A stretch of DNA of 64,000 nucleotides, from the NCBI RefSeq assembly GCF_001704415.2, contig NC_030811.1, forward strand, positions 76,154,069-76,218,068, in the 5' to 3' direction. This DNA is from Capra hircus (taxonomy: Eukaryota > Chordata > Mammalia > Artiodactyla > Bovidae). Below are positions 1 through 12,080 of the stretch, piece after piece. Position 1 is the first letter of the stretch. Each line of letters begins with the position of its first letter. The notes beneath the pieces were generated by a model that ran no database searches, had not been told where the DNA came from, and saw nothing but the letters and a program-made list of their open reading frames with translations. The translations under genes were made by a program, and so were the position numbers.

Positions 1-175
1 GCTTTTCTAAAGCACTAACATTCAAGAGATTTGATCAGTAAGGGCATATAAGTACTCTGCCTACTTTACTGGCCGATGCATAAATATAAGGCTGATTATA
101 AGCAGTCTTTGATGTACGTTCCAAATTCTCCTTTCTTTTAGCTTACTCAGTTAACTAGAAGGAAATTTGAGGGCA
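1..175. other. FBXL13 intron, no feature seen
   Basis: AT-rich sequence upstream of the first SINE. No exon or repeat was recognised. By position it should be part of the last FBXL13 intron. Confidence 0.4.
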
Positions 176-367
176 GTTCCTTGATAGCTCAGCTGATAAA
201 GAATCCGCCTGCAATGAGGGAGACCTGGATTTGATCCCTGGGTTGGGAAGATCCCCTGGAGAAGGGAAAGGCTACCCACTCCAGTATTCTGGCCTGGAGA
301 ATTCCATGGACTGTATAGTCTACGGGGTTGCAAAGAGTCGGACACGACTGAGCAACTTTCACTTCAC
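176..367 (+). repeat. Bov-tA SINE
   Basis: Ruminant tRNA-Glu-derived SINE. It has a tRNA-like head with an A-box-like stretch (TAGCTCAGCTGATAAAG) and a B-box-like GGATTTGATCCC. The Bov-A body follows (CCACTCCAGTATTCTGGCC) and it ends GGACACGACTGAGCAAC. It is essentially full length and close to consensus, so fairly recent. Confidence 0.9.
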
Positions 368-397
368 TCAATGTTTATATAGGGATAACCTTTAATC

Positions 398-894
398 AGA
401 GACATTACTTTGTCAACAAAGGTCCATCTAGGTAAGGCTATAGTTTTTCCAGTAGTCATGTATGGGCGTGAGAGTTGGATTATAAAGAAAGCTGAGTGCC
501 AAAGAATTGATGCTTTTGAACTGTGGTGTTGGAGAAGACTTTTCAGAGTCCCTTGGACTGCAAGGAGATTCAATCAGTCCATCCTAAAGGAAATCAGTCC
601 TGGGTGTTCATTGGAAGGACTGATGTTGAGGCTGAAACGCCAATATTTTGGCCACCTGATGAGAAGAGCTGACTTATTTGAAAAGACCCTGATGTTGGGA
701 AAGATTGAAGGCAGGAGGAAAAGGGGACGACAGAGGATGATATGGTTAGATGGCATCACCGACTCAATGGACATGAGTTTGGGTAAACTCTGGGAGTTGG
801 TGATGGACAGGGATGACAGGGATCAGTTGGTGATGGCGTGCTGTGGTTCATGGGGTCACAAAAAGTCAGATACAACTGCCACCGAACTGAACTG
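398..894 (+). mobile_element. BovB LINE, 3' fragment
   Basis: 5'-truncated copy of the RTE-clade BovB retrotransposon. An open frame at 410-895 carries the C-terminal end of the BovB polyprotein, with the recognisable AFELWCWRRL and RMIWLDGITDSMD stretches. It ends in the typical ACTGAACTGAAC tail. A perfect 11-bp direct repeat, AACCTTTAATC, flanks it at 387-397 and 895-905 and reads as the target-site duplication. It is too short to be active. Confidence 0.93.
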
Positions 895-905
895 AACCTT
901 TAATC

Positions 906-2234
906 CCTTTTAATTTATGAAAAACAAAAGTCATTTACAAACTAAACCCTCTAATGTAATACAACTGTTTGTGGCATATCATGTTGGAAAATCTTTGTTC
1001 TATTCTGATCCAAAGAAACCTCTCTCACTAGGTTAAATGTGTAATGACTAACCATTGCAGTAGACTGCTTCAGTTTTCAAATCATTTTTTACCAGGTCTT
1101 GGTATTGCTCAGGCCAAGCCTGATTAGAAGGTACTCAAAGGATTCCATATGCACTGGAAGGAACTTAGAACACACAATGATTCCTAAGTAGACATTTTCA
1201 ATATTTCCCAGCTCCCATATAGATTAAGGCATCAAGCTTTTAAAAAGAAAGAGGGGGCATTTGAGACAAACAGGCAGACAAACATGTTTCTAGCAGGAGC
1301 ATTCAGTCTCTACATTTTCAAGTTTTCTGATACTTTTCAAAAGTTCATAAGAACTTTTCAAAAGTTCTTATGTGCAAATACACAGCTACACAGAATGTTG
1401 TGAAAAGTAACTCTGAAACTCACTGGTGGTGAGTTTGAAATGGACCATGCTGGTCCGTTCTCTTGGTTAGGTCCTGTGTCTTAGGAGTCTGTCAATGCAA
1501 GGATGACGCAAGTCCTAGTAAGGTGGTGAGGGCAGCTAGTTTATGGCCTCAAGATTTCCTAAAGGGTGGAGAGGAAGCGGACTAGGAAATACTCTACACT
1601 AGTATTCAGACTCTAAAACTAATGCCAAATTTGCGCTAAACAGATTCAGACTTTTCAGTTTTCCCCAGGACCATGCTTGCTGGTAAAATATGTAGGACTA
1701 AGTTAGCCCTAGAGACATTCTAGACTTGAGGAAGCCTTAACCTCCTGGCATTTGTGATTGGGGGAAGAGGGGTCTCAGACCTGATCCTTTGTTCCTCTCT
1801 TGTCTGGATCACCTTCAATGGCCAGGACCCTCTGATGTTTAGTTTCAGTGAAGCTGACTGTGGGTAAAAGGAGAGCAGTGCTTATCACTAAGAGCTAAAG
1901 TAGAGGCAGTATGGAACTGCAGATCTAAGAAATGCTTGCACCACTGTGTACTTCATCCACGGCCAGGGCTCAATATGCAGCTTTTTATTTTTTAATATGC
2001 AGTTCATTTTTATTCTGTCACATGATTTGCACTTAATGAGTAGTTTTCCTATTTATTCCCTATTTTTCTTGTCTATATTGAGTCAAAATCCCCAACCTTT
2101 TTTCTTGTTATTTTTTCAAACTCCCATTACTTGCTAACTTTTTATATCACATTACTTACCATCTATCTTACTGGGTCTTATAAGTCATTTGAGGAACTCT
2201 ATTACCTAGTATTTATGTATCCCCAAACTTAATA
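906..2234. other. FBXL13 intronic sequence, unassigned
   Basis: No exon or repeat family was recognised. It contains the inverted repeat listed separately at 1346-1372. The open frames here are short and AT-rich and look like chance. Confidence 0.4.
1346..1372. repeat. 27-bp perfect inverted repeat
   Basis: The arms CATAAGAACTTTT and AAAAGTTCTTATG are exact reverse complements around a single C at 1359. The core ACTTTTCAAAAGTTC also occurs just upstream at 1332-1346, so the palindrome overlaps a 21-bp imperfect tandem repeat. No function can be assigned. Confidence 0.85.
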
Positions 2235-2358
2235 TTGGAGAAGGGAATGGCAAGCCACTCCAGTATTCTTTCCTGGAAAATTCCACAGACAGAGGAGCCT
2301 GGCAGGCTCTAGTCCACAGAGTTGCAAAGAGTAAGACATGACTTAGCGACTGAACAAA
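2235..2358 (+). repeat. Bov-A-type SINE monomer
   Basis: Single Bov-A monomer without the tRNA head. It runs from GGAGAAGGGAATGGCAAGCC through CCACTCCAGTATTCTT to GACATGACTTAGCGACTGAA. It is diverged in the middle (CCACAGACAGAGG). Confidence 0.85.
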
Positions 2359-4185
2359 CTTAGCATTAAGAGTGCTTATCCTCTTACCAGTTAACTAGAA
2401 TTCTCAAAAACTCTTACTCTTCTGAGGCCAAAGGTTATACATAATTTGCTCAACTATTTACAAATCTCTTACTCCCAAACATGTCCTTTTCCTGTAGGTC
2501 AAGACCTTGTTGCCTAAACTCAGTAGTGTTGTTATCATCAGTGACATTAAATCATTATCAATAACTGTGAAATGTAGTATGTGTGTCCAGTGCTCTGCTG
2601 TTAGGATGTTGGGAATAGCAACTTAAACCAAATCAAATTAGACCGAAAACCAGCAGAAGATAAGACAGCTAAAGGGCTCTTGAGTAAACTACTAAAGTCT
2701 CTTGATTTCTCTATTACTGCTGTATTTCAGGAGATACAAAGAAATGTAATATGCCCTTAAATACCTTCTCAAAGGAAAGAAAAATAACAAAGTCTAAAAT
2801 TATAAACAGTTAATACCATGAAACTATGTACTGGAAAGAAACTAATTCTATGGTCAACTTCCTATGAAAGTTTAGACGAGGAAACAGTTGGGTTGGAGTC
2901 TTAAAAGACAGGCAAAGTTTAGACAGGCAGAGACAGGCTGAAGGGTAAGTAACAACAGATCTCTGTTGCCCAGGATAGTGCTTTAACCTTTTAACCATGT
3001 TTCTGAGTCCTCCAGCATTTGGTATTATATTGTGGCAGGTTTTTGAGGTAAAAAAAAAAAAAATCTCACAGGAAACACTTTAAAAAACATGGCAATCTTG
3101 TCAACTACATAGAATTGAAAAGGGAGAAAAAATCTTCAGAAGAAAACAGAGAAAGCTAAAGATATCTGTTATTTTTGCATGATACTATTCTACTTAGAAG
3201 ACATACAAAGATTATATAAGAAATTTAAAACATAGAATTACACTTCTTAAAAAAGATTGAAAAATTAGCAGAATGCAAAACTTCATATTGTTATTAGACT
3301 ATAAACTTATTTTCAAATGTGAGAATAAATATTTCTCTAAAGAGAAGACATCTGTTTGCTAAGTTTTAACGCACAAGGATTCGTGGCTCAGAACTAGAAA
3401 TTAGTATAACAACTGCTTTTCCTTAAAATTGTTCTTTAAACTTTTCTAAGTTTTATGAGTGCAAGTATAGTAGCCAAAAAGCAATGTGGTAAAAACAGAA
3501 CTGGCGATGCTTTGGCTGTCTCTCTGCTGAGTTTGCTTACAATTATTTTAAACTACCTAAAATTTGACTGAAGTGAAATGGTATTTTAAACAGCTGATGT
3601 ATCTTAGCTTTTTTGTAAATTTCATAGCCATAGCAGAACTCATATGGCCATTGAACACAAACTTAAGTATATGACATCAGCCTCCGTATCAATGACTCAG
3701 TTTCCAAACTTATGCAATTAATAACTGAGTGTAATATGCAGTAATAACAAGCAAAGAATCCCCCACATGGGCAAACGTTGTTACTTATCTCTGTTCCTAC
3801 AGAAGCTGCCAGTTACTTATTTCCTTTCTAGTGCCGATCTCACCATTCAAACCAGCTTCCCAGGAAAATCCTTCTCTCCTGGAAATGACATTATTTTCAA
3901 GTTAGATATACTATTTTTTCTGATGTTGAAATATTGTGCTTTATAGAATATATATATTTGGTCATTCAGAGGATCAAAATTTATCTTTTATATATATATT
4001 TGGTCTTCCTCCATGGTTTTTGGCTCACAGCTCCCAAAATCTTTGGAATTTCCTGAGTGATAAGAGCAATGGAAGAATCTTTTATCATAGTATTTGGTCT
4101 CTCATCTTCAGTTTCTGAAACTGATTCAGAGCCACAAGGTGAAATATGGGTGTCTTGTTATTCAGAACAAGTTCCTTTCTACTAC
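2359..4185. other. FBXL13 intronic sequence, unassigned
   Basis: AT-rich. A 14-A run lies near 3050-3063. I scanned the + strand for a leucine-rich-repeat exon upstream of the terminal FBXL13 exon and found none that I could support. Confidence 0.4.
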
Positions 4186-4790
4186 AACTGAGTTTATGTT
4201 AAGGAGGTGACTTCTGGAAAGCACCTAAGGATGAGGGCTGGTTGCCAAGGGAATCAACCATGAATAGAGGAGTGAAACATTTTCAGGATGATTTCAAAAA
4301 TCACCCTCTGATTTCTGGGGAGAAGTGAGGGCCTGGAGGTTGACTCAGTCACCAATGGCCAATGATTTAATCAATCATGCCTACATAATGAAGCCTCCAT
4401 AAAAACCCAAAAGGGTTGAAGATCTTCCAGGTTGCTGAATGCATAGATTTGGGGCAAGTGGTATGCCTGTAGAAAGCAATGAAGATTGGCATCCTTTCCC
4501 CATATCTTGCCCCATGCAGCTCTGATACCTGGTTGTTCTTGAGTAATATCCTTTAATGAACCAGTGATTCAGTAAGTAAATGTCTCTGTTTTCTGTCAGC
4601 AGCTCTAGGTGGTAGATCAGAAGCCCAGGTAACAACACATCTGGAAGGTTTTCCGTGGGTCTGAGCCCTTAACTTGCAGAATCTAATGCTATACCTGGAT
4701 ATATAGTGTTAGAATTGGGCTGAATTATAGGATGGCCAGCTGGTATCTTAGAACTGTTAAGTGGTATGGGGAACACCACCACCCCATGTT
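4186..4790 (+). repeat. Old LTR-like repeat (family not assigned)
   Basis: The block has a retroviral-LTR layout. A TATA-like CCATAAAAAC follows CATAATGAAGCCT at about 4383-4410. An AATATCCTTTAATGAAC stretch lies at about 4545-4562, where relatives carry a poly(A) signal. Downstream are AATCTAATGCTATACC and GGATGGCCAGCTGGTAT at about 4680-4750. I recognise it as a dispersed mammalian LTR-type repeat but cannot name the subfamily. The borders are approximate. Confidence 0.45.
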
Positions 4791-5416
4791 GGAACTGGGG
4801 TTCCAAATAACTTTCTGATGATTTCTTTGCTTCCTTCTAAGAAACACATATTTTTAATCATTTTGGTCATGGACACCTTTGAGACATTAATGAAAGTCAC
4901 AAACCCTCTCCTCAAAAAAAAAAAAGCATAGTAGATACAAAACTGCATGAATTTTCAAGGAATCCCTAAGTCCTCCCTGAAGTTCTTCCGCATATCCAAC
5001 AGGAATCTGTGGACTCTAGGTTAGGAGCTCCTGCTCTGGTGCACAGCTAACTTTCATGGGTTGCCTACTTAGGATACTTCCATCAAAGAAACTCGAATAA
5101 CAAGCAGAGAGCTCACTTAGGAGTGCTAGCTACAGAATGCCCTCAGTGTTTCCACGCCTTGGCCATGCTATTTCCTTACCCATTTCAGTATCTGTTAATC
5201 TTTGAACTGACTGAACCAGAGAACTACTGAGCTACTGAAGCTCTGGGATCCTGATTATTAGCACAATTTACCCACACCCTCCCCCTCAGGAAGGCAAAAG
5301 AGATGTGAATTCGAGTTGTGACAGTGAGTTCTTTAACTCCAAATGTGGTCTAATTTGAAAATTCTGCACTAGCAATTACTTTTTCAACTAGCTAATGCTC
5401 ATCACTGTTATTACAG
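4791..5416. other. End of FBXL13 last intron
   Basis: Unassigned sequence with a short A run at 4914-4924. It ends in the splice acceptor CTGTTATTACAG (AG at 5415-5416), which fixes the start of the next exon. Confidence 0.55.
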
Positions 5417-5600
5417 GGAGGCAGCTTTAAGAATGTCATCTTTAGTTCAGCACCAGGAATATAGCGCTTCTAACCCTCCACTTTGGTTTGGCTATGATTC
5501 TGAAGGCAAGTCTCTTACAGAGCAACAAAATACATCACTTAAAGATTCAGAATTTACCACAAAAGAGTCAACATACAGTAATGAAGAGGAAGCAGTATGA
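5417..5600 (+). CDS. FBXL13: FBXL13 terminal coding exon
   Basis: Last coding exon of FBXL13 (DRC6), an F-box and leucine-rich-repeat protein of the nexin-dynein regulatory complex of motile cilia that can also act in SCF ubiquitin ligases. An acceptor ending TTATTACAG precedes 5417. The first base completes a split codon, then 60 codons run to TGA at 5598-5600. The peptide contains LRMSSLVQHQEY, PPLWFGYDSEG and a Thr/Ser/Glu-rich end (KESTYSNEEEAV). This corresponds to the mammalian FBXL13 tail after the last LRR, from my recall of the family. The other two frames contain early stops. The F-box and LRRs are encoded left of the window. It points towards FAM185A, matching the known convergent order of the two genes. 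The assignment rests on the motif match plus synteny, without a database search. Confidence 0.85.
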
Positions 5601-5769
5601 CCTTCAACCTCAAGCAAGAACCAAAAATCTAGAATCTGGCAACTTCATTTAATGCAAGTATTTTTTACTAGCTGGACCTGAACAATGTAAACAAGCTGGA
5701 AATCATTTCCAGATTTTTATTCCAGCTATGCGTTTGTAAATACATCTATGAGTTCTTCTAACAATCATG

Positions 5770-5775
5770 ATTAAA
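5770..5775 (+). promoter_or_regulatory. Candidate FBXL13 poly(A) signal
   Basis: ATTAAA, the commonest variant hexamer, lies 170 nt after the FBXL13 stop. No AATAAA occurs between the stop and this site. The 3' UTR would be about 5601-5795. Other polyadenylation sites further downstream cannot be excluded. Confidence 0.4.
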
Positions 5776-5795
5776 AAAAGCCAAATCAAGTATTG

Positions 5796-6205
5796 CTACT
5801 ATGTAACTTTTCTACGTCAATTTACCTTAATCAAATTGTTTTCATGAGATTATCAAATCTAGGTTACAGTTGTATACGAAACAATCCTGACAGATGTGAT
5901 GTTTTTGACAAGAAATTTACAAGCGTCTCCTTAGAAAAGAAAGCAGAAGGCTATATAAAATAGTAAGGGTTTTGAGTGAGAGCAACGACATTAAGGATCT
6001 GTAAGGCTTTATTATAAATGATATAGATATACATTTTAAAAACAAACAAAGCTTTCTAATAATTTCTAGACACTTAACAAGACAGATCTAAATGCCAATT
6101 AACCTAGGACTCATTTCAACATTTGACTTAACAGTCAGAGGCAAATTAAAAAGAAACAGTCCCTTTTAGTCAAATTTGCACTGTCCCTACAATGTCTCAG
6201 AAAGA
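5796..6205. other. Intergenic sequence, unassigned
   Basis: AT-rich sequence between the FBXL13 3' end and the first intergenic L1. No gene or repeat was recognised. Confidence 0.35.
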
Positions 6206-6325
6206 TCTTTTTTTATTGAAGTATAGCTGATTTACAATGCTGTGTTAGTTCAGGTGTATAGTACAGTGATTTGGTTATATACATGCATGCACATACATAT
6301 ATATTCTTTTTGGATTATTATTTTT

Positions 6326-6708
6326 TTAATAATCTTAAATTTTTATTTAAGATTTTATTTTTTATTTTTTAATTTTTATTTTTACTTTATTTTACTTTAC
6401 AATACTGTATTGGTTTTGACATACATTGACATGAATCCACCACGGGTGTACATGCGATCCCAAACATGAACCCCCCTCCCACCTCCCTCCCCACAACATC
6501 CCTCTGGGTCATCCCCGTGCACCAGCCCCAAGCATGCTGTATCTTGCATCGGACATAGACTGGTGATTCGATTCTTACATGATAGTATACATGTTTCAAT
6601 GCCATTCTCCCAAATCATCCCACCCTCTCCCCCTCCCTCTGAGTCCAAAAGTCCGCTATACACATCTGTGTCTTTTTTGCTGTCTTGCATACAGGGTCGT
6701 CATTTTCT
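6326..6708 (-). mobile_element. Bovine-type L1 3' end inside older L1
   Basis: 3' UTR of a young ruminant L1 in reverse. The AT-rich tail at 6326-6400 is followed by GATCCCAAACATGAACCCCC, TCATCCCCGTGCACC, GCATCGGACATAGACTGG and GTCTTGCATACAGGGTCGTC. The same 3' UTR occurs in the + direction at about 47250-47520. It is nested in the older L1, so it is the later insertion. Confidence 0.88.
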
Positions 6709-7047
6709 AAGTTATTACAAACCCTTGAGTATAGTTCCCTGTGCTTTTCAGAAGATCCTTGTTTGTTATCTATTTTATATATAGCAGTGAGTACATGTTA
6801 ATCCCAAACTTCTAATTTATCCTTCCTCCCACCACCCTCTCCCTTTGGTAACCATAAATTTGCTTTCTGTCTGTGCGGTTATTTTCATTTTGTAAATAGG
6901 TTTGTTTGTATCTTTTTCTTAGATTCCATATATAAGTGGTATAATATGATATTTGTCTTTGGCTTACTTCACTTAGTGTAATAATTTCTAGGTCCATCCT
7001 TGTTGCTCCAAGTGATTTCATTCTTTTTTTGACTGAGTAATATTCTG

Positions 7048-7048
<1 letters not shown>

Positions 7049-7100
<52 letters not shown>

Positions 7101-7112
7101 TACACACACATA
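7049..7112. repeat. (TG)n(TA)n(CA)n microsatellite
   Basis: About seven TG units pass into two long TA runs separated by a single TGTA, then into ACACACAC. As (GT)n-(TA)n-(AC)n the tract is nearly self-complementary along its whole length and could form a hairpin or cruciform. It lies inside the older L1 where consensus relatives carry a short TA tract, so it probably expanded from there. Confidence 0.92.
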
Positions 7113-7268
7113 TCTATATACATTTCACATTTTCTTTATCCATTCATCTGCCAATGCACACTTAAGTTGCTTTCATGTGTCCTGACTATTGTAAATAGTG
7201 CTGCAATGAACACTGGGGTGCAAGTATCTTTTCAAATTATAGTTTTTGAGTGGGAGTGCTAGATCATA

Positions 7269-10096
7269 TGAAAGAAATTGAAGAGCAATATTGCGCAGGA
7301 ACCTGGAATGTTAGGTCCATGAATCAAGGCAAATTGGAAGTGGTCAAACAGGAGATGGCAAGTGTAAACATTGACATTTTAGGAATCAGTGAATTAAAAT
7401 GGACTGGAATGGGTGAATTTAACTCAGATGACCATTATATCTACTACTGTGGGGAAGAAGAAATGGAGTAGCCATCATGGTCAACAAAAGACTCCAAAAT
7501 GCAGTACTTAGATGCAGTCTCAAAAACGACAGAATTATCTGTTTGTTTCCAAGGCAAACCATTCAATATCAAAGTAATCCAAGTCTATGCCCTTACCAGT
7601 AATGCTGAAGAAGCTGAAGTTGAATGGTTCTATGAAGACCTACAAGACCTTATAGAACTAACACCCCAAAAAGATGTCCTCTTTATTATAGCGGACTGGA
7701 ATGCAAAGTAGGAAGTCAAGAGATACCTGGAGTAACAGGCAAATTTGGCCTTGGAGTACGGAATGAAGGAGGGCAAAGGCTAATAGAGTTTTGCCAAGAG
7801 AATGCACTGGTCATAGCAAACACCCTCTTCCAACAACACAAGAGACGACTCTATACATGGACATCACCAGAATGGTCAATACCGAAATCAGGTTGATTAT
7901 ATTCTTTGCAGCCAAAGATGGAGAAGCTCTATACAGTCAGCAAAAACAAGACTGGAAGCTGACTGTGGCTCAGATCATGAACTCCTTATTGCCAAATTCA
8001 GACTTAAATTGAAGAAAGTAGAAAACCACTAGACCATTCAGCTATGACCTAAATCAAATCCCTTATGATTATACAGTGGAAGTGACAAATAGATTCAAGG
8101 GATTAGATCTGATAGATGCCTGAAGAAATATGGATGGAAGTTTCGTGACATTGTACAGGAGGAAGTGATCAAGACCATCCCCAAGAAAAAGAAAGGCAAA
8201 ACAGTTGTCTGAGGAGGCCTTACAAATAGCTGAGAAAAGAAGAGAAGCTAAAGACAAAGAAGAAAAGGAAAGATATATCCATTTGAATGCAGAGTTCCAA
8301 AAGACTAGCAAGGAGAGATAAGAAAGCCTTCCTTTGGGATCAATGCAAAGAAATAGAGGAAAACAACAGAATGGGAAAGACTAGAGATCTCTTCAAGAAA
8401 ATTAGAGATACTAAGGGAACATTTCATGCAAAGATGGGCTCAATAAAGGACAGAAATGGCATGGACCTAACAGAAGCAGAAAATATTAAGAGGTGGCAAG
8501 AATACAAAGAAGAACTATACAAAAAAGATCTTCATGACCCAAATAACCACTATGGTGTGATCACTCACCTAGGGCCAGACATCCTGGAAAGTGAAGTCAA
8601 GGGGGCCTTAGGAAGCATCACTACAAACAAAGCTAGTGGAGGTGATGGAATTCCAGGTGAGCTATTTTAAATCCTATAAGATGATGCCCTGAAACTGCAC
8701 TCAGTATGCTACCAAATTTGGAAAACTCAGCAGTGGCCACAGGACTGGAAACGTCAGTTTTCATTCCAATCCCAAAGAAAGGCAATGTCAAAGTATGTTC
8801 AAACTACTGCACAACTGCACTCATCTCACAAGCTAGCAAAGTAATGATCAAAATTCCCCAAGCCAGACTTCAACAGTATATGAACTGTGAAATTCCAGAT
8901 GTTCAAGCTGGATTTAGCAAAGGCAGAGGAAACAGAGATCAGATTGCCAACATCCGTTGGATCATCGAGAAAGCAAGAGAGTTCCAGAAGAACATCTACT
9001 TTTGCTTTATTGACTACACCAAAGCCTTTGATTGTGTAGATCACAACAAACTGGAAAATGCTTAAAGAGATGGGAATACCAGACCACCTGACCTTCCTCC
9101 TGAGAAATCTGTATGTAGGTCAAGAAGCAACAGTTAGAACTGGACATGGAACAACAGACTGGTTCCAAATCAGGAAAGGAGTACATCAAGGCTGTATACC
9201 GTCACTCTGCTTATTGAACTTCTATGCAGAGTACATCATGTGAAATGCTGGGCTGGATGAAGCACAAGCTGGAATCAAGAGTGCCGGGAGAAATATCAAT
9301 AACCTCACATATGCAGATGACACCACCCTTATGGCAGAAAGTGAAGAAGAACTAAAGAGCCTCTTGATGAAAGTGAAAGAGGAGAGTGAAAAAGTTGGCT
9401 TAAAACTCAACATTCAGAAAGCTAAGATCATGGTATCTGGTCGCATCATCACTTCATGGCAAAAAGATATGGCAGCAGTGGAAACAGTGAGACTTTACTT
9501 TTTGGGCTCCCAAATCACTGCAGATGGTGACTATAGCCATGAAATTAAAAGATGCCTGCTCCTTGGAAGAAAAGCTATGACCAACCTAGACAGCATATTA
9601 AAAAGCAGAGACATTACTTTACCAACAAAGGCCATCTAGTCAAAGCTATGGTTTTTCCAATAGTCATGTACGGATTTGAGATTGGACTATAAAGAAAGCT
9701 GAGCACCAAAGAATTGATGCTTTTGAACTGTGGTGTTGGAGAATACTATTGAGAGTCCCTTAGATAGCAAGGAGATCCAACAAGTCAATCGTAAAGGAAA
9801 TCAGTCCTGAATATTCATTGGAAGGACTGAAGCTGAACCTGAAACTCCAATACTTGGGCCAGATGATGTGAAGAACTGCCTCATTGGAAAAGACCCTGAT
9901 GCTGGGAAAGATTTAACGGGAGGAGAAGGGGACAACTGAGGGTGAGATGGTTGGATGGCATTACCGATGTGATGAACATGAGTTTGAGTAGGCTCCAGGA
10001 GTTGGTGATGGACAGGGAAGCCTGGTGTGCTGCAGTCCATGGGGTCGCAAAGAGTTGGACATGACTGAGCAACTGACCTGAACTGAACTGAACTGA
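7269..10096 (+). mobile_element. BovB LINE, nearly full length, decayed
   Basis: About 2.8 kb of the BovB (RTE) polyprotein region, the longest copy here. Frame pieces in order: an AP-endonuclease N-terminus at 7290-7471 (WNVRSMNQGKLEV, GISELKWTGMGEF), endonuclease middle at 7499-7711 (VIQVYALTSNAEEAE, FIIADWNAK), linker at 8287-8670, and RT at 8706-9065 (FIPIPKKGN, QAGFSKGRGNRDQIA, motif A in FIDYTKAFDC). The RT continues at 9058-9243 (motif B region, GVHQGCIPS) and 9331-9639. The YADD active-site box lies at 9310-9321. Frameshifts and stops break every piece, including TGA at 9241, so it is a pseudogene copy. The tail ends TGAACTGAACTGAACTGAA. The 5' end lies against the older L1. Confidence 0.93.
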
Positions 10097-11739
10097 AATT
10101 AGCTAAATGCTTTCAGTAATCCTCCCCCTTTTTAGGTTGGTTTTGAAAGTTTTTGAAATAAGTAGTATCACTTAGCTGTGAAATGGTTCCTGGAAGTGGA
10201 CTGCTGCGGAATCAACTGAGTAGGAAATTTTAACACCTAACCCGAGACATAAGATGACTGTTCCAGAGGGTGATTTTTAATTAAATTTGGAGATTCTGGC
10301 AGCTGCATAGAAATTGGCTTCTGACCCCTAAGTATTTCAAGCACATAACTGGAAAGTTATGCAAGATGCAACTGCTTTCTAAAGGAATAATGCCTGCCTG
10401 GGTAAAACAACAGTAAGGAGAAACACACCTACTATGTTTCTCTAGAAACCAGGCAAGGTATTTAACTGTCAAAGCTTGCTCCAAAATTCTTTGATTAAGG
10501 TCCTGTCTTAAACAAAAACAAGAGATACATTTGTTCTTTATGGGGAGACAAATTTTATAGTAGCAGAAATGAAAGAAAAAGGGTAGGTGTTAGAAAAGGT
10601 TGGCTATAAAGGGGACTAAGAAGTGGAGTGAACAAGTGGTGAAATTAAGTTCTGGGTGCAAATTACTCAAGGTATCCATAATATTATTGATACTTAGGTC
10701 TTCAGATCTTAAGCATTTGAAATATATAGGTCCGTGTTCAAGACAGTAAAATATGTGACTTTACCTTTCAGTTTGGACTTGAATCTGTCATCCAAATATG
10801 TACCATTCCTTTAATAATTGTAAATACAGTTGACTGCTGTTTATGCTCAGCTTTCTGGCTATTGTTGACCAAGTTTATAAACTTTATTTCAGTCATGAAA
10901 ATGTTTATATAATTACAGGTGGAAAAGATGATAAAAATTGCCTTATTGCCTCCCAGTGCCCTCTACTTAATAATTTAATACACACACACCACAACCACAT
11001 CAAACATACTAACATGAGTGTTGTCCAAACCCATACAAATTATAATTTTATGAAGTACGAACTAAAAAGAGACTGTGAGACACCTGACAAAGCTGACTTT
11101 TTGCTTCAGAAATAAAAAGTTAAAAACAGAACTCCGAACAAATTAAATATTAACAAAAAGACTATTACAGGTCATATTTGGAAAGGTTTATTAGAAAATC
11201 AGAATTTAAGAGCAAAGAAATACAATCCAATAGATAACATCTATTCAGTATTGTATAATTTAAATCTTCCAGGGGTAAGCAATGTTTGACAGAAAGAAAA
11301 TTCATAAAATAACTTAGATAGTACGTCACCATAAAAGTGAAAATCTATCTTCATATAACAGGCTATAAAGTAGCTGAATGCTACCCCCCCACCAGAATGC
11401 ATTATGCCTTAAATTACGTTAAACAAAAAGAATTAGTAGCAACTGCATCACATTTGTGATGTACTTTATTTGTGTATGTATTTGTGATGTAGCCACAGCT
11501 TAAATTTATATTGTTGTCATAATAAGTGCCAAGTAGAAAACATTTTATACAAGAGCCCTGGTACAAAGAATTTAAAAATAACTGCCCTTTATTACCTACT
11601 ATTTTTGTATAATTTCTTAAGTGGAAACTGTGAATATGATGAAATATCATTTTATGATTACATTAGATGACAAAACAAAGATTATCCTGAGTAGGCCTTA
11701 CCTAATCCTCTGAGCTCTTTAAAAGCAGTTATCTCAAGC
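10097..11739. other. Intergenic sequence, unassigned
   Basis: AT-rich sequence between the two convergent genes. I see no exon with splice sites, no RNA gene and no repeat that I can name. A 90-codon open frame at 10843-11115 resembles no family I know. Confidence 0.4.
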
Positions 11740-12080
11740 TGGTTGCAGGAAAAAAACCTCAGATATTCAAAATATGAGATGGACTAATTGCATTATTGCT
11801 GGCTTGAAAATGGAGAGGGCCACATGAGAAGGGATGCAGGTGGTCTCTAGCAGCTTAGAGTGATTGCCAACTGACAGAATGGAAACATAGATCTCAGTCA
11901 CACAGTCATGATGAACTGGAGTTTGCCAGTAATATGAATGAGCTTGGAAGTAGACTATTTCTCAGATCATCCAGATGAGAATTCAGTCTGGCCAACACCT
12001 TAAGTCCAGCCTTGCAATACCGTGAGCAGAGACTCTAACCACACTGAGCTCCTGATCTACAGAACAGTGAGCTGATGAAC
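11740..12080 (+). repeat. MLT1-type LTR (MaLR), 5' part
   Basis: Ancient ERVL-MaLR LTR fragment. It has the family run of GCTGGCTTGAAAATGGAGAG, GGGATGCAGGTGGTCTCTAG, GGCCAACACCTTAAGTCCAG and GACTCTAACCACACTGAGCT-like stretches. It stops near 12080, where an antisense L1 begins. Its missing 3' end is found at 16652-16713, so the L1 split it. Confidence 0.75.

Larger units (their letters stand above)
6206..7268 (-). mobile_element. Older L1, 3' end, split by a younger L1
   Basis: Reverse-strand L1 3' end. It begins TTTTTTTATTGAAGTATAGC (its poly(A) side) at 6206-6325 and continues at 6709-7268 through TCTATTTTATATATAG, GGTCCATCCTTGTTGCTCC and GTGCTGCAATGAACACTGGG. A bovine-type L1 tail interrupts it at 6326-6708, and a BovB abuts its 5' side at 7269. 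No intact frame remains. Confidence 0.85.
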
